Shown one piece after another: positions 33,631 to 46,367 of a DNA stretch of 64,000 bases. The notes beneath the pieces are model-generated. The model was given only the letters and a program-made list of their open reading frames with translations. It searched no databases and was not told the origin of the DNA. Position numbers and translations under genes: made by a program. Numbering within the stretch: the stretch's first letter is position 1; every line of letters begins with the position of its first letter. Location: positions 5,952,001 through 6,016,000 of the forward strand of contig JARFIW010000139.1 of the NCBI GenBank assembly GCA_036346225.1. The letters are read 5' to 3'. This DNA is from Platerodrilus igneus (Eukaryota; Arthropoda; Insecta; Coleoptera; Lycidae).

Positions 33631-33639
33631 AGGAAGCCT

Positions 33640-35075
33640 TTTAGGAGTTAGTTTTCTCGGGGGGCGGGTGGGATTGATTGTTTGTTTAGGATGGACCGGG
33701 ATTTAATCTTTCCAATGAGGGCGGATGTTGTTATTTTTAGTTCTGCTCTAGCGTTTCTATTGATCAAGAAGGCGAGGTCATCAGCGTAGGCAAAGGTGTT
33801 TGTGTTCGGTATGTCGAGTTCTAGGAAGGGGTTTATTGCTATGTTCCAAAGGGTCGAGTGGGGACGGAATCCCTGAAGACATCCTTGGGTTGAGAGTTTA
33901 GTGGCTGAAAGGTAGTTTGTTTTAAGGCTGGCGGTTTATGATGTGAGGAAGAATTTGTTAATGTTGAAAATGTTGGACGGGAAATTAGGTTGCAGAAGTT
34001 GAACTAGGAGGTTTGGCCACAATAATAGATCAAAAGCGGACCTGAAATCAATAAAAAGAACAAATGCATATTTATGCGGAAAAGATTTGATAAAGGAGAT
34101 GAGAAAGTTGATCGCCGGTTCTGCGCTGTGTCCTTGCCTGAATCCGCATTAGTGTGGTGATAGTAGTGTCTGCTTGTCTATTTGATCGTTAATTTTTATC
34201 AGGATTATGTGTTCAAGGAGTTTGTCTAGGGATGGTAAGAGAGCAATCGGTCTAGGATTCTGGATCATCAGCGAGCTTATTGGGTATTAGGATTATTGTA
34301 ATTGTGACGGATTTTAGGGAGCCTGGGAAGGTTTTAGTTAATGCGGATTTTATATATTGTATGGATAGAGGATCTTAAAAGCGACTAGGACTTTTGATGA
34401 ATGGAATTTGTGGTCTGATCGGGTCCAGGTGCTGTGTTGGGTTATAAGTTTTGCTACGAGGGAGTGGAGATCAGTATCCGGTTCTTTGTTGGATGGGATT
34501 GTGAAGCTATTGATACTTAATTGTTGTTGATAGGTTGGGGCATGGTGTAGGATGGTGTTGCAGAGTCGTGTCAGGTGAGGAGGGTATTTTCTATATATGT
34601 AATGTGATTGGTTATTCAGGCGACAAGAATTTGTGGAGGAGGTGATTTTATCATTCTTCCAAGAGTCTATGTCTGGATAGTCTATGAGTTTTGGTAGTGA
34701 TGTAATTTGGCTTTCCTAATACTGTCTTTCGTATTGATTCCTTTATCTGTTAAAAAGTTGTACTTGTGATTGTATGTATTGTTCAGAGTTCTGGGGTTAC
34801 GTCTGGCCCGTTGTAGTTTGTCTTGTTGAGTTAAATGTCCTACGGGGGTTGTTCAGCTCAGGCATTTATCACGCGATAGGTTTAGTTGTGTGGTTTATTT
34901 TGGGAATTGAGGATGAGGTAGCGGATTGGATGTAGTTGATTCTTTTGTTGGCTATTTTGTATGGGGTCTAGGTGATGGCACTCGAGGTCTGTGAAAGCAG
35001 ATATGAGGTCAATTAGGTTGTGTAGGAACATTTGCCAGTTTGCTTTGCAGGTATTATATGAAGTGGTTTTACCAC
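33640..35075 (-). mobile_element. R1-like LINE, broken RT region
   Basis: Minus-strand translation gives, in order, RPIALLPSLDKLLEHIIL, CGFRQGHSAEPAINFLISF, YAFVLFIDFRSAFDLL, STQGCLQGFRPHSTLWNI, and TFAYADDLAFLINRNARAEL. These are RT motifs of an R1/Jockey-type LINE, distinct from the RTE-like family elsewhere in the window. The catalytic YADD is intact, but stops and frameshifts are scattered through it. The EN domain and 3' end were not found. Confidence 0.8.
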
Positions 35076-35094
35076 GTGTAGAATGAATTTTCTA

Positions 35095-35225
35095 TCTAAC
35101 TTTTTTGCCTAGAGATTGCAATCATCCTTTAGATTGGACTTGACGCATCGTTGTTTATGAATGATATTGCTACACGCGTTTAGATTTATTGAATGTGGAT
35201 ATTTTGTAAACTTTTGATTTTTCAG
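35095..35225. repeat. Single unit of the ~130-140 bp repeat
   Basis: Matches one period of 31966-32530: ttgcaatcatcctttagatt, ttgacgcatcgttgtttatg, aatgatattgctac. Confidence 0.6.
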
Positions 35226-35229
35226 TCAA

Positions 35230-35625
35230 CGAACTGGTCAGGTGCGTACCATCTAGATCTACGTCTACCTCCATTCTCCTATCTCTGCCTGTAATATATC
35301 CCATACTATTCCCTAAAAATTCCTCAGAATATTTTCTGCCCTTCTATTTCTTCTATTTTTTTCACAGATATCCTTGTTCTCCTACTATTTCTATAACCTA
35401 TTTGTTATTAAATTTGTTTGTCCATGCTATCATCCTCATACATCTGAAGCACAGCATTCCAAAAGGCCACTTTCTGTCCGCTTTTCCTACTGCCCGTATT
35501 TTATAGGCATACTGTCCTGTGCTCCACACATATGCTTTCAACAATTTTCTTTTTGTTTCTATGTTTGTTGTCTTTCATCATAGGCGCTGTTCTTTCTTGT
35601 TAGATACAGTTCGGTCCCCTTCTAT
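35230..35625 (-). mobile_element. RTE-like LINE 3' tail (subfamily A)
   Basis: Same order of blocks as 1375-1900: tail with gaactggtcaggtgcgtacc, then reversed coding for the wtd, CYR and tail segments. Heavily mutated. Confidence 0.65.
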
Positions 35626-36260
35626 TGTTTTACAATTACATACCCTATTTCTCCGACACTCAGTAGTTGTGAAAGGGAGTAAGCAGTCTGTGGCTGCCAA
35701 GTTCCCCAGCACTTGAACATTTACTGATGTAATATTTTAATATATCTTTCCGCACATCCAACATTAGTTGCAGATATTTCACAACCAACACCTGTAGTTG
35801 TTTATAATAATCATCAGATTTATCTGCGCTTATTTTTTCGTCATTAGGTTTTCCGTCTCAAAACTGGTTGGACACGTACCTGCACTTATTTATATTCTGA
35901 GCTAGCCTACATAGTTCCCTGAAATTCTCACACAGCCTGTATACGGTTTGGTTCCTCTTCTATTGTTTTCTAATTTATGCCCTATTTCACCGAGATTCAG
36001 TGAAGGGGGTTAGCAGTCTGTGGCTGCCAAGATTCGTCAACACTTAGACATTTGCCGAATTAATAGTTTTCCAGTAAATCCTTTCACACAATTAACATTA
36101 TTGGCGAATATTGCCCAACCAATACTTATAGTTGCATGTTTAAGTACAGTTACTTTTTTCGTAACTAATTTATCCATCTTGGGACTGGTGGGATGCGTAC
36201 CTCCATTGATTTCTATTATGAGCTAGCCTACGCATTTCTCTGAAATTCCTACAGTTTACA
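35610..36260 (-). repeat. Tandem duplication of a LINE-tail segment, period ~328 bp
   Basis: agcagtctgtggctgccaag occurs at 35684 and 36012. Around it, ccttctattgtttt.nnatt, acnnnttgncgnannnaata, the (t)cacaaccaacacctgtagtt/gcccaaccaatacttatagt pair, and ctg(a/g)tnggannnntacct all repeat at the same spacing. The copies are well diverged, so the duplication is old. Confidence 0.6.
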
Positions 36261-37292
36261 TCTTTCACTATCTGTGTGCAGTAGTCTAACCTTTCTCCTA
36301 TGTTTTACCGTTTTCCACATATTTCTTTCTTCCTCTACCATTTTTTGTACCTCTTAACTTTGTCTGTTCATGATATCTTCATCATACGGCTGTAGCACCA
36401 CATTTCAAAGGCTTGTACCTTTTTCTTGTCCGCTTCTCGTACTGTCCAGGCTTCACAACCGTACAGTGCTATGCTCCATTCCTACGTTTTAAGCAATCTT
36501 TTCCTTGTTTCTGTTTCTTGTCTTTGAACACAGTAGTTGCTTTTTCTTGTTAAATGTAGCTTTGTTTTATATTTTTTGCGCTTTTCCCGTATTGCATTAC
36601 TTGGCTTCCTAGGTAACAGAAATCCGTAACCTCTTGTAAGTTCGTGTTACATATTTGTATTCTTGTTTCTGATGATTAAATTGTTCTTGTCGCAAAATTC
36701 TGTCAACCCATTTCCACTGTCGTTTCTCGTGCCTAAACCAAATAAACCTTCTACTGCTCCTCGCCTACCCTCATCTACCACTGCAATAAAATCCCCCGTA
36801 ATTATTAAATTTTCATGTCCTTTTACGTATCTTAGTATGTCTTCTATATATTTGTAGATCGCTTCTACCTCTTCGTCACTGTAGGTAGGGGTGGACATGT
36901 ATACTTGTATTATTACTGTGTTTATCGGTTTAGATTCTAATCTAACCATGAGTACTCTTTCGTTCTTTTGTAAGTAATTTTCTACGTAGTGTCCTATCTT
37001 TTTTCGCTTAACTATCTCCACACGCGAATTTTCATACTCTGCTCCTGTATGAATTACCCTAAAATCTCCACTCCAAAAATTCCCCGCCTCTGGCAACCGA
37101 ACTTCGCTGATCCCTACTATGTCTAGTGCTAACCTACTCATTTCAATTTTCAGGTTCTCTAGTTACCTACTTGCTTCATACTTTTAACATTCCACGCTCC
37201 GACTTGCAAAATGTTCCCAACTCTTGTTCTGAACAATTTCCGATCGCATCCTCCGAAGTAGTTCCCTTCCGGAGATCCGAATGGGGGACTAT
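36180..37292 (-). mobile_element. RTE-like LINE lacking the whole RT domain (subfamily A)
   Basis: On the minus strand: the 5' block cattcggatctccggaaggg (37285), then endonuclease (37141-36650), then directly the post-RT C-terminal region and 3' tail (36640-36180). EN motifs are DIVGISEVRLPE, GDFIAVVDEG (the usual N is I) and NDSGNGLTEFCDKNN. The join is at aagaatacaaatatg (about 36650-36665), where the C-terminal part of another copy has cagaatacaaatcgg. The C-terminal part holds stops, and RT is absent, so it is inactive. Confidence 0.85.
36647..37141 (-). pseudogene. LINE endonuclease, one frame
   Basis: A 164-codon open frame with most of an EN domain. It starts inside the domain (MSRLALDIVGISEVRLPEAG). 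The first residues lie upstream in another frame. The catalytic SDH motif near the EN end is missing because the deletion removes it. Part of the element described above. Confidence 0.85.
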
Positions 37293-37560
37293 TTTAACAC
37301 GCCCAAGGTCCCGGGTTCGAATCCAAACACGGTCCTCTTGAAAAATGTTAGGCGAGCATTTTTCATAAAAATACACCCTCGTTCGGATGAGAGGTAAAAT
37401 GGAGTCCCGTGTTGTCACGCTCGTTAAAGATCCCTACCTTGCGTGGAACAGCAAGGGTTCGACAAAATTCCAAATTTTCCAGGTAATAAAAACTCGCTTC
37501 CTGGTCAATGTAGTACCTTCGGGTGGAGCATTGGAAAATCACATGTAAGGACTATTCTAA
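37293..37560 (+). mobile_element. SINE copy with B box
   Basis: Carries the B-box-like ggttcgaatcc (37315), aaaaatgttaggcgagcatt, ccctcgttcggatgagaggt, tgttgtcacgctcgttaaag and gcattggaaaatcacatgta. The A-box end is missing: it abuts the 5' end of the neighbouring LINE. Confidence 0.8.
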
Positions 37561-37900
37561 CTCCGGAATCTTTTGCCCCAGAGAATGCCATCATATTTAT
37601 TACAATTTAAGTACGCTGTGTACTTGGGAGGTAATGTGGTGGTTTCCTGTTGCCTTCCAGATCACGGTAGCGTATCTTAGACTGCCATACCGACCTCTAT
37701 GGTCTTTGCCAACCTAAGTACCGAAAGAGCCGCTGCCCTGTTTCGGGGACCCGTCTTAGTCTGGTTCCTCACTAACGACCCTACTACTTTGGTTGGACCT
37801 GTAGTTTGGCTCTTCAGTTTATTAGAACACGCAAGCCGTTCCACCCGTTCTAGTAATCTAGAACTTCGGTAAGGTGCAGGTCCATTCGAAATGGATAAGC
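37561..37900. other. GC-richer segment, possible separate SINE
   Basis: Contains gtggtttcctgttgccttcc and a run of moderately GC-rich sequence unlike its flanks. No second copy in the window, so its repeat status is a guess. Confidence 0.3.
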
Positions 37901-37914
37901 GTTTATGAAGTATA

Positions 37915-38045
37915 ATTTTTTCTGTAGTTTTGAGCGCACAGTTGTTGAAGAATGATATTGTTAGTGATTTTTATTGCGTTTGGAAATTTTGAAAATTTTA
38001 TAGTTATCATTTACGAGCTATAATTATTTTAAATGTAAAGGGTAG
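37915..38045. repeat. Single unit of the ~130-140 bp repeat
   Basis: Matches 32100-32190: gaatgatattgttag, gtttggaaattttgaaaatt, catttacgagctataattat. Confidence 0.65.
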
Positions 38046-40834
38046 GACTTAGTCATTGAGTAGGTATAATGAAGATCCATGTGCTGAGTTGTAAGGGGAG
38101 GCGTTTACAGAAACAAGTTACAAAAAATGAAAAATGTAAACACACTGTTATATATTATATGGAAATTACTTTTGTAGGTATTAAAAACTGTTGTTAGAAG
38201 ATGGCATAACTTCTCATAAATGGCGCATAGGAAGGAGCCTGAAATATGTAGATCGCCTCACCAGAGTCGTCGAAAACGAATGTAAACTTGTTTCAAAAAA
38301 CAAGATCATTCTAGGTTTTTTCAAGGGATACGACAGGAAATTGCAGTTTATTATTTCTGGTATTTATTATTGAGTAGTTCCTCTAAATAATATAAATTGC
38401 ACACACTTATCGAATTAATCTTCGTCGGTTACGCTAGTGCACGCATTACACATAGTTAAGAAATTTCAAGCACGCTCAATCGTCAATCTTCTTCAAAAAA
38501 AAGAAGAATAGGTTCCTTAATTATACGCACACGCTTCTAAGGTGAAAGTTACGAAATGACTACACAGTTAAACGATTTTGATCTCGAGGTCTTCGGGTCG
38601 TTGCTTCTATGCATTTTTTGCCGCCATTTTGTAGTCACGGCCTACTGCTAACGCAAAATGGCAGTCACGCAGAACCATTGACCGCAGCAACCTATAATTT
38701 TACTTTTCGAAAGTCCTTTTTTTGGCTTAATTGTATTATTATTACATTGTTACGCAACCGAATTGAGGTGATGTCGTTTGTTCGCTTGCTTGTTCTTCGT
38801 TCATCACGATGATCGGATGGCGTGAAGTGCGTGATTTTGAAAGGTGCAATAACCCGTTGCGCAAGGAACTACACACCGCGAGATTGTTCCTTGTTCGGTG
38901 TTGTTGTTTAAGAGCCAAAGAAGAAAATATGTTACGGGTTTATATTTGGGATATATTTATCGGTGCTGGTTGGTTTTAAACTTTCGCGAGCGGGCCGTTG
39001 ACCTGCTGCGGCCCACTTCTCTTCACTCAGTCACTAAGGCGCCGCCACTTCAATACAAAACAAAGAGACGGGCATATGTATGTATGTATGTTTGTATATA
39101 CGTATACACTCAACAAAAAACAGCTTAATCGTACGTATAAATAAAAATACACGTCCTCGTCGTCGGTGACGATGATAACTCCTGCTATATCATACACAGG
39201 AGTGAGAAATCCAAAATAAACTAATGCATCACGGAGTTCAACGACCCACATTCTACACGTCGTCGTCGTCGTCGTCGCCAAATTTAAATATATGAAGCGT
39301 TTGCAAACATGCAGAGTAGCGCAACAAAACAGGTTGCACTAAATTAAAATAGTAAAAGTGAAACTAACCGACCAACCATATACATAATCAAAAGATAAAT
39401 TAATATCACAAACAAACGTTGCTTGTTTAATAAAATGGAGCTTGAGTGCGGCCCTGGATTTTAATAGGGTGCAATGCCCCACAGGATACGCAACGCACTT
39501 TAATCGTTTACTTTCTCTCTCGCTCTCCGTGTACGTTGAGATCGTAATAGGCCTTGTCCGCTGGTAACTATATATTTTTTTTCGTTAGGGTATTAAACAA
39601 GGTAATATAGATTTGATGAAAAATATCCTGTATTAATTACGCTAGTTGAGAGTTGGTTGTAAGTAATTAAGACGGGTTGTGTAAAGCGAATGACCTTCAG
39701 TCAGCTGGAAAATTTTTTATTATTAATTTCACGATTCAAGGTAATTGCTTACCTTACTACTTTGAAACAAACGTGATAATTACACTGCAATATTACTATA
39801 ATCTTTAATTATATTTATTGGAAGGGTTGATTAAATCAACCAGTGCTTGCTATTGAGAGGCAAGTTCCCTTCTCATTTCGCGTTTCAAGCGCTTTACTAC
39901 TTTTACTTTCATTGAGAAATGCGAGCTGTTAGTCAAACTGAATTCATTCCTTCGCATGCAAGGACAACTCGTAATTGTACCAACTTTTATTTAAATTATA
40001 ACGAACTGAATTTTACTGAAAATTAGATTGTGTTGACTTTTGAGATGACATAACAACCCCTTAGAAAGTACATTAAATTGGCACTGCAGCATCAGGCACA
40101 AATTCTTAACCAATTGCATTTTATTCCTCTCAATATGTCTTATCATGTGATAACAAAGAAAGTAAGAGTTGTTTGTTTAATTATTTCTTAAACAGGGATC
40201 TAAATCCCAGTCCAATCTATCGTTTTACGCGATATGAAGAAATCGTCCCACCTTGGATACTTCTGTGTTTGGCAAACGAAACACAGTCCTTATCAAAACA
40301 CATTCGAATACCAATCAACCAGAAAGAAATTGAATCATTGAGCGACTACCGTTTAAAACACTTTGCTTCGTTTCCTTCGCGTGTTTTAATACCCTGAAAG
40401 TGCCATTAGCCCAAACATGAGAGCACTCAGGGGTTTTAGTACAGTGAACTTGGTTGCGCGTGTGACGTAGATTCTATTTTTTATTTTCTTGCTTTGTGCG
40501 AATCACATTATTTTGCACCGTTAAGTTTTCGGCCGTGCTCGTCTTTTGTAGCCATTATACTGTTCAGCTAAACCAAGTTCTTTCATCTTTTGGTAATGTA
40601 TCTGAAACACTATGCTTTGATATTTCGTTTCGGCACTCAATTTCAATGTCCAGATTATTTTTTGTCATCCGACACAATTGAAGATGATGTGTTCTTGAAT
40701 TTTTCTCAAGACACAATCAGCACCTGGTTGGTTTCTAGTTTTTCGATCTATATAGATAGCTGCCAAAATTACCTTTGCCTTAAAGATTTTTGGAAGCGAG
40801 AGCTGACTTCACCTCACATTCTAATTTGCCAAAA
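38046..40834. other. Sequence with no recognised gene; two microsatellites
   Basis: Short frames only. Simple repeats: (TATG)n at 39075-39091 and (CGT)7 at 39258-39278. No motifs found. Confidence 0.4.
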
Positions 40835-40839
40835 GCGGA

Positions 40840-40984
40840 TGTTAACGCCCGAGGGGTCTTATAATTTTATATATCGACTTACCTTAGCCGTATTCTATTG
40901 TTCTATAAGTGTCGTTCCCACTCTTCAACGAAGTGGACGACTGTATGGCTATTGAAGGACGTGTTACGTACGCACTATCACTCT
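40840..40984 (-). repeat. BEL/Pao 3' LTR, partial
   Basis: Plus strand from tgttaacgcccgaggggtct to gtacgcactatcact aligns with 45977-46120. Similarity stops at 40985. Confidence 0.85.
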
Positions 40985-41814
40985 TTATTCCTTAGACCTA
41001 ACCAAAAGTTACCAATACTCTGTAAATACAAATCCTGATAGCTCGGGGTAATTTTCCTCAAGTCTAAGTGTTGGTTCTTATTGAAAGAAATTCTTTAATT
41101 AGTTGAACTAATAAAATGTACAGATTTTAATATGCCACGGCTTTATAAGATTCTAATTAAAACTCAGGGCCAATGAATAAACTTGAAAAACCTTGCTAGT
41201 GAGTTCTAAATAGCACAGCAAACCCTCCAAAACCAACACTGAGCGCCCCTTGTCTCCACTGAATTTAATTAGCAGCACAGAAACAGACCGAATGCTCTAA
41301 ATCTTGATAAATTTTAAGATATAGGTATAACCAAAAAATGTTGTTATGTGAAATGTTTGCAATTTATTTCATATTCCGGCTTTCAGTCAACAAGTCTACT
41401 GGTTTATTGAAATTACAAATTATACCTTATCAATCCAGGGGTGTTTCCTCCTTACAGCCAACTGATCTGGTTCAAATTTTGTCATAGGTAGTAAATCTAT
41501 TAAATTAAATTTGAGAGTATTAGTTTTATATGGTTTTAGGTGAAATAAAAATTTTATAAAAAAAATTGTAGTTGCTAAACTGCCACTGGATCATGGGCCT
41601 GCTCCTCTATGGACAATCAACAGAAACTCCAACTCCCACACGAATGCACCACGATGCCACGAAGTGGAAATCTCTTAAAAACGCTTCCTTGCTGCTACAA
41701 AAAGCTCTCGGACTCCTTCATTAGACAAACTAATGCCCTTAATACAAATTCATAATTTGTTTTTACGCAATGATGCAAATAATCGCTTAGATTAAGTGTT
41801 AATACCGTTTATAC
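40985..41814. other. Unassigned segment inside the BEL/Pao boundaries
   Basis: Where the rest of the 3' LTR should be. No LTR similarity, no recognised protein on either strand; possibly a later insertion. Confidence 0.4.
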
Positions 41815-43670
41815 CTTATTTCACCTTTGTTTTAGGAAGAAATAACTTTAACACAAATTTATCAACTAGTGTATTCAAAAACTTCTGCAACAAACAGCAA
41901 CAACAGCACGAACGATACCATCCCTACCAGAATGTACATTCTCTACTCTTCCTAAACGCCACTGTAAGAGGGGGGTTCTTTTCTTCCTTTAAGAGAACAA
42001 GCGAATCAATAGGCAGGGTAGCGGAATTCTTCAACCACTTACCTTTCTGTTGCAGCGTGCGCAGGTATTCAGCACACCATTTTTTTCCAAAACCCCTGTT
42101 GCATTTGCTGCAACAGTTGCCAGCGATCTAAACGAGAGGGGTTTATGGACAACAAATCCGGATCTGGTAACGCCGAGACTGGTTCGACATTAAGAAAATG
42201 ACTCGGAGTCAAATACGAAAAATCATGCGGTTCGCAACTCAGTGCGCATAGTGGACGTGAGTTGAGAATCGCTTCGATTTGAATCAACACCGTCGAGAAT
42301 TCTTCAAACGACAAAATTTGTTCACCGATAATTCTTTTCAAATGGGATTTGACCGATGTAATCCCGGCCCCTCACAACCCACCAAAATGAGGAGCAGCAG
42401 GAGGGTTAAACACAAATTCGATTCCCTCAACGCCTGCCGAATGGTGCATCACTTGAGAGATTTCACGAGAGACTCGAACGAAATTGGGACCATTATCACA
42501 ATGGATTTGAATACATTTGCCTCTTCGAGCAACAAATCAACGTAAAGCATCCAAGAAAGCGTCTGTCGAGAAGTTAGACACTAATTTCAAATAGGTTGCT
42601 TTAGTGCTGGGACAAATAAATAAGCAAATGTACGCTTTCAATGATTTTGCGGCACGACGCCGATTCATCGTGACAGAGAAAGGTCCACTATAGTCGACTC
42701 CCGTATGTAAAAACACCTTACCTGGAGTAAGCTGGTAAATCCCCCATAGGGGGGCACAAAGCCACAGGGTTTACACGAAAACAACGAATGCAGGATTTCA
42801 AACAATGCCGAATAGCCCCCTTTGCGGACAAGATCCAATAATTTTGAGTTAATAAAAATTGAGTTGTTCGATTTCCAGGATATAAATGTCTTCCATGACA
42901 ATCTAATATAATAATTTCAGTCAACCGATGCGACCGAGGAATCAAAATTGGAAATTTTGCATCATGCGATAACTCTGAATTACGCAGGCAACCGCCCACT
43001 CTCAACAAATCACGACTATCTAGAAATGGACTAATGCTACGAAGTTGTTTACTAACAAGTTTTCCAGTTTTAATATTTGCAATGTCTTGGGCAAAAACAT
43101 TTGTTTGAACTCTTTTAATCAATAAATGTATATCCTCTTGCTGCTGAGCTAGAGACAAAAACCATTAAAATATTTTGAACGTAAATCCGCCGGACATTGA
43201 ACATTACGAATGAAATGACGAATACATGTAATAATCCTACAAATTTTCTGCAGTTTTGAAAATTTAAGAAATCTAAGAAATTCTCAGAAATAACGACTGT
43301 TAACGACAGAGTACGATATTCGACGTCCATCTGAGGTGGGTCGATAAGTTTTGGCAGCGGCGTTACTGGCCATTCTTCGCTATGACGCACTAACCAGGAA
43401 GGCCCTGTCCACCATAATGGATGATGAACCAACTCTGAAGCCAAAAGTCCACGTGAGGCACAATCCGCAGGGTTGTCCTGGGACTTAACATGAAACCACG
43501 AAGATGGAGGAATACGTTCTTGAATATGCGAAATGCAATTGCTAACAAATGTCTTCCACTTATGCGAGGAAGACCGAATCCAAGACAAAACAACAGTGGA
43601 ATCTGGCCACCCGAAAATTATTCTGGGAAATGATCTTTCCCGTTAACACACAACCAAAGGTTGTTTTAAT
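41815..43670 (-). pseudogene. BEL/Pao RNase H and integrase, broken
   Basis: Minus strand. RNase H end: DSTVVLSWIRSSSHKWKTFV (43615-43560), SQDNPADCASRGL, PLWWTGPSWL. Integrase: an HHCC zinc-finger region (CHGRHLYPGNRTTQFLL, then CLKSCIRCF near 42800), GVDYSGPFSVTM (first Asp, near 42690), HCDNGPNFV (second Asp, near 42495) and FGGL-stop-GAGITS (near 42375), where W-E of the third catalytic site has become stop-Gly. LNSRPLCALS and YLTPSHFLN follow, and the end (WCAEYLRTLQQ, HSGRDGIV) is frameshifted. Would insert element DNA if intact; here inactive. Confidence 0.85.
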
Positions 43671-45480
43671 AGCAACTGGCTCGTTGGCGACACCCCAACG
43701 AGATTCGTTCAACAAAACCTGAGCAAAGATTTCAGCTCCGAGTAGCATGTCAATCTTACCAGGAATATTAAAATTAGGATCAGCTAAGGCTAAACCTCGA
43801 ATATGCGACCATTCCTTGACCCCTATCGACGACGAAGGTAATTGATTACAAATGTTAGGTAAAATATAACAATCAATTTCATATGCTGGAGACCTTGCTC
43901 CCGAGGGCTGACTACACACGAAAGTGTACCAGACACCAACGACGAATTTAAGCCAAGTCCTTGAACAGTGACATTGGCTCTCCGTTTCTTTAAACCTAAT
44001 TTCTGACGGCACCTTTCAGTCATAAAACTTTCCATGGATCCGTTATCTAAAATTATACGAACAGGTTGCAATTTTCCTGTATAATCACGCACCGACACCA
44101 TTGCCGTAGATAACGGCGTGGTTGTATGTTCTAATGACGTCGAAATTAACGAGCTAGTAGCAGGTTGTTCATGCACAACCGCCGACGACAGATTGTCTTC
44201 ACTAGGTTTACTAGTAGAAGCAAGTCTAGGCGCCGCTCTCCGAGGAAACGCTGACCTTTGACGATAAGTTTCTCTGCGTGGAAACACCAATTTTTCTCGT
44301 TTATCGAAGTGAGGTAACGAATTGTGCGACTGTTGACATTTTCTACACAACCAATCTAACTTACAATTTTTCATCGAATGTGAAGTATTTAAACATTCAA
44401 TACAAAGATTTTTAACCTTTGCCACCTCAAATCTTTCATGAGGGGTTTTATCGAGAAACTGTTTGCATCTATAAATAGAATGCACAGCTTGACACTGACT
44501 ACAATTTTTACCATCATTGGTGGTACCAACTAAAGAAGTTTTAGCCGAAGTGCTAAAGAACTTTCTTTTTTCCCCTTGTTTGACGGAATCTCGAGATTTT
44601 AAGCTTGTTCCTGAAGCAATGTAATTTATTCCCAATATTTTACATTGTTTTTCAATGTACGACCTTAAATCTTTGAACGATGGAATCTCGTCACTATTTT
44701 CTAATTCAAAACTCTTTAAAACGTTTGTATCTAATTTTTTCGATAACAGATCAAACAACATGAAATCTAATACGTCTATTTCCATCTACTTTAATGCGAA
44801 TATATTTTCAAAACAACTAATTAATTGCCGGAGTTCCGTGTGCAAGTCTGAGAAACTTACCTGAGGGCATTTTTCGAGAGCATTAAAATATGTTGAAAGT
44901 AATATCCTCTTGGACTGAAAACGATTAGTAATGATTTTATAGGCTTCATCGTATGCACAATCGTTTATGGCAAATGTTTTATTAACGCACGCGACAAATC
45001 ATCTAGTGTATCTACGAGATAGCAAAATTTTTCCACATAGGGCAAACTGAGATTATCACGAATTAATCGCTTATAAATTGCAAGATAACTTTCAAAGTCC
45101 GAAATACAACCTAAAACCGCGGGACTGATAGGTTTTTCAAGCGAATACCACTATTTATCGACAAAGTATTATTCATATTTTCCACCTGCGGCTTATTTTC
45201 TACGAGATCTAAAATAGACAATCATCAATTTTCACCCTAAGAGCCGAGAATTCGTCCAATTGTTCACTTTCTCATCAAAGAAAATATCGTTGCAAAAAAC
45301 TTGAAATGAGTTTCAATTTGCTCGACACTATTCATCGATGCTCTAATTATAGCAATTGATACATTTTCCGGTGTATTAATCTTACTGTACATATGATCCA
45401 ACCGTTTTACTACAAACCTAGATTCAAGAACAGCTTTATCAATTGATATAACCCTATTTAATTAATGAACGACAATAAAA
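43600..45480 (-). pseudogene. BEL/Pao gag and aspartic protease, broken
   Basis: Gag: SYLAIYKRLIRDNLSLPYVE and LVDTLDDLSRALI near 45100-45000 match the DUF1759 gag domain, in several frames with stops. The open frame 44785-43823 (320 codons) then gives the paired cysteine clusters CSQCQAVHSIYRC and CIECLNTSHSMKNC...CRKC, and the protease site RIILDNGSMESF with DNG for the usual DSG. A frameshift near 43930 moves to the frame that holds LLGAEIFAQVLL and TTFGCVLTGK. Then the sequence runs straight into RNase H. Confidence 0.85.
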
Positions 45481-45976
45481 TTAACGTAAAAACAATGCGT
45501 ACATCAAATACGCTACGACAACTAATTAATCTACGAAATTAAATCATTATTCGAAAAATGTAACTAATTACAATGCTCACTCGACAAAACGTTTAATGTT
45601 TCAAAATAAATACCAACAAAGTGACCCCTTTGTTATACTATCCAATAAGTTGTATGACCCGAATGGTGCATCAAACTTTGGTCAACGAAAATAAGGTAAG
45701 AATTTAAAATACATCCCTCATAAATTTCTACAAAGTTTACATAAAGTAAACCGACCGACACTAGTCTTTGCGATAAAGAAAAAAAGGATGTTTTATAAAT
45801 CTACCGTTATACCCAAATGTTTCTGCTATTAAATGTGCAAACAAGATGTTAGCCTCTTTGTAACACGCCCAAACATATCAAAACTACGACAATTATTGAA
45901 TTAAAAGTATTAATAAGGAACGACAGGAATAGTAACTAATGAATTAATCAAATAATCCGGTTTAAGAAGGCCATTT

Positions 45977-46367
45977 TGTCTACGCCCGAGGGGCTTTATA
46001 ATTTTATATATCGACTTACCTCAGCCGTGTTCTATTGCTCTATAAGTGTCGTTCCTACTCTTCAACGAAGTGGACTGTATGGCAATTTATTGGATGTGTT
46101 ACTACGCACTAGCACTGTGTTTGTTTAGGGTTTATCCATAAATCACATTCGACGACTCTAATGACTTTACTCACTCGACCGAACCAACAAACATTTCTCT
46201 TCGATCACTACCCCTTTCGTCAAACTTAATTTTCACAGACACAAAGGAGGTTTATGACAGGATATAACGGGACAAGGGATGACAGCTTTCCTATTTTATT
46301 TGCAACTACGAATTTACAGCGACTTAAAATCAAAACACGAAAGAACGTGCGACAAAGAGACCAAACA
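45977..46367 (-). repeat. BEL/Pao 5' LTR
   Basis: 391 bp, TGTTTGGTCTC...TAGACA in the sense strand. Matches the solo LTR at 30425-30834 end to end. The leader after it starts aaatggcc. Confidence 0.85.

Noticed and set aside
39258..39278. (CGT)n as a coding repeat
   Set aside because: No supported frame around it; a simple microsatellite.
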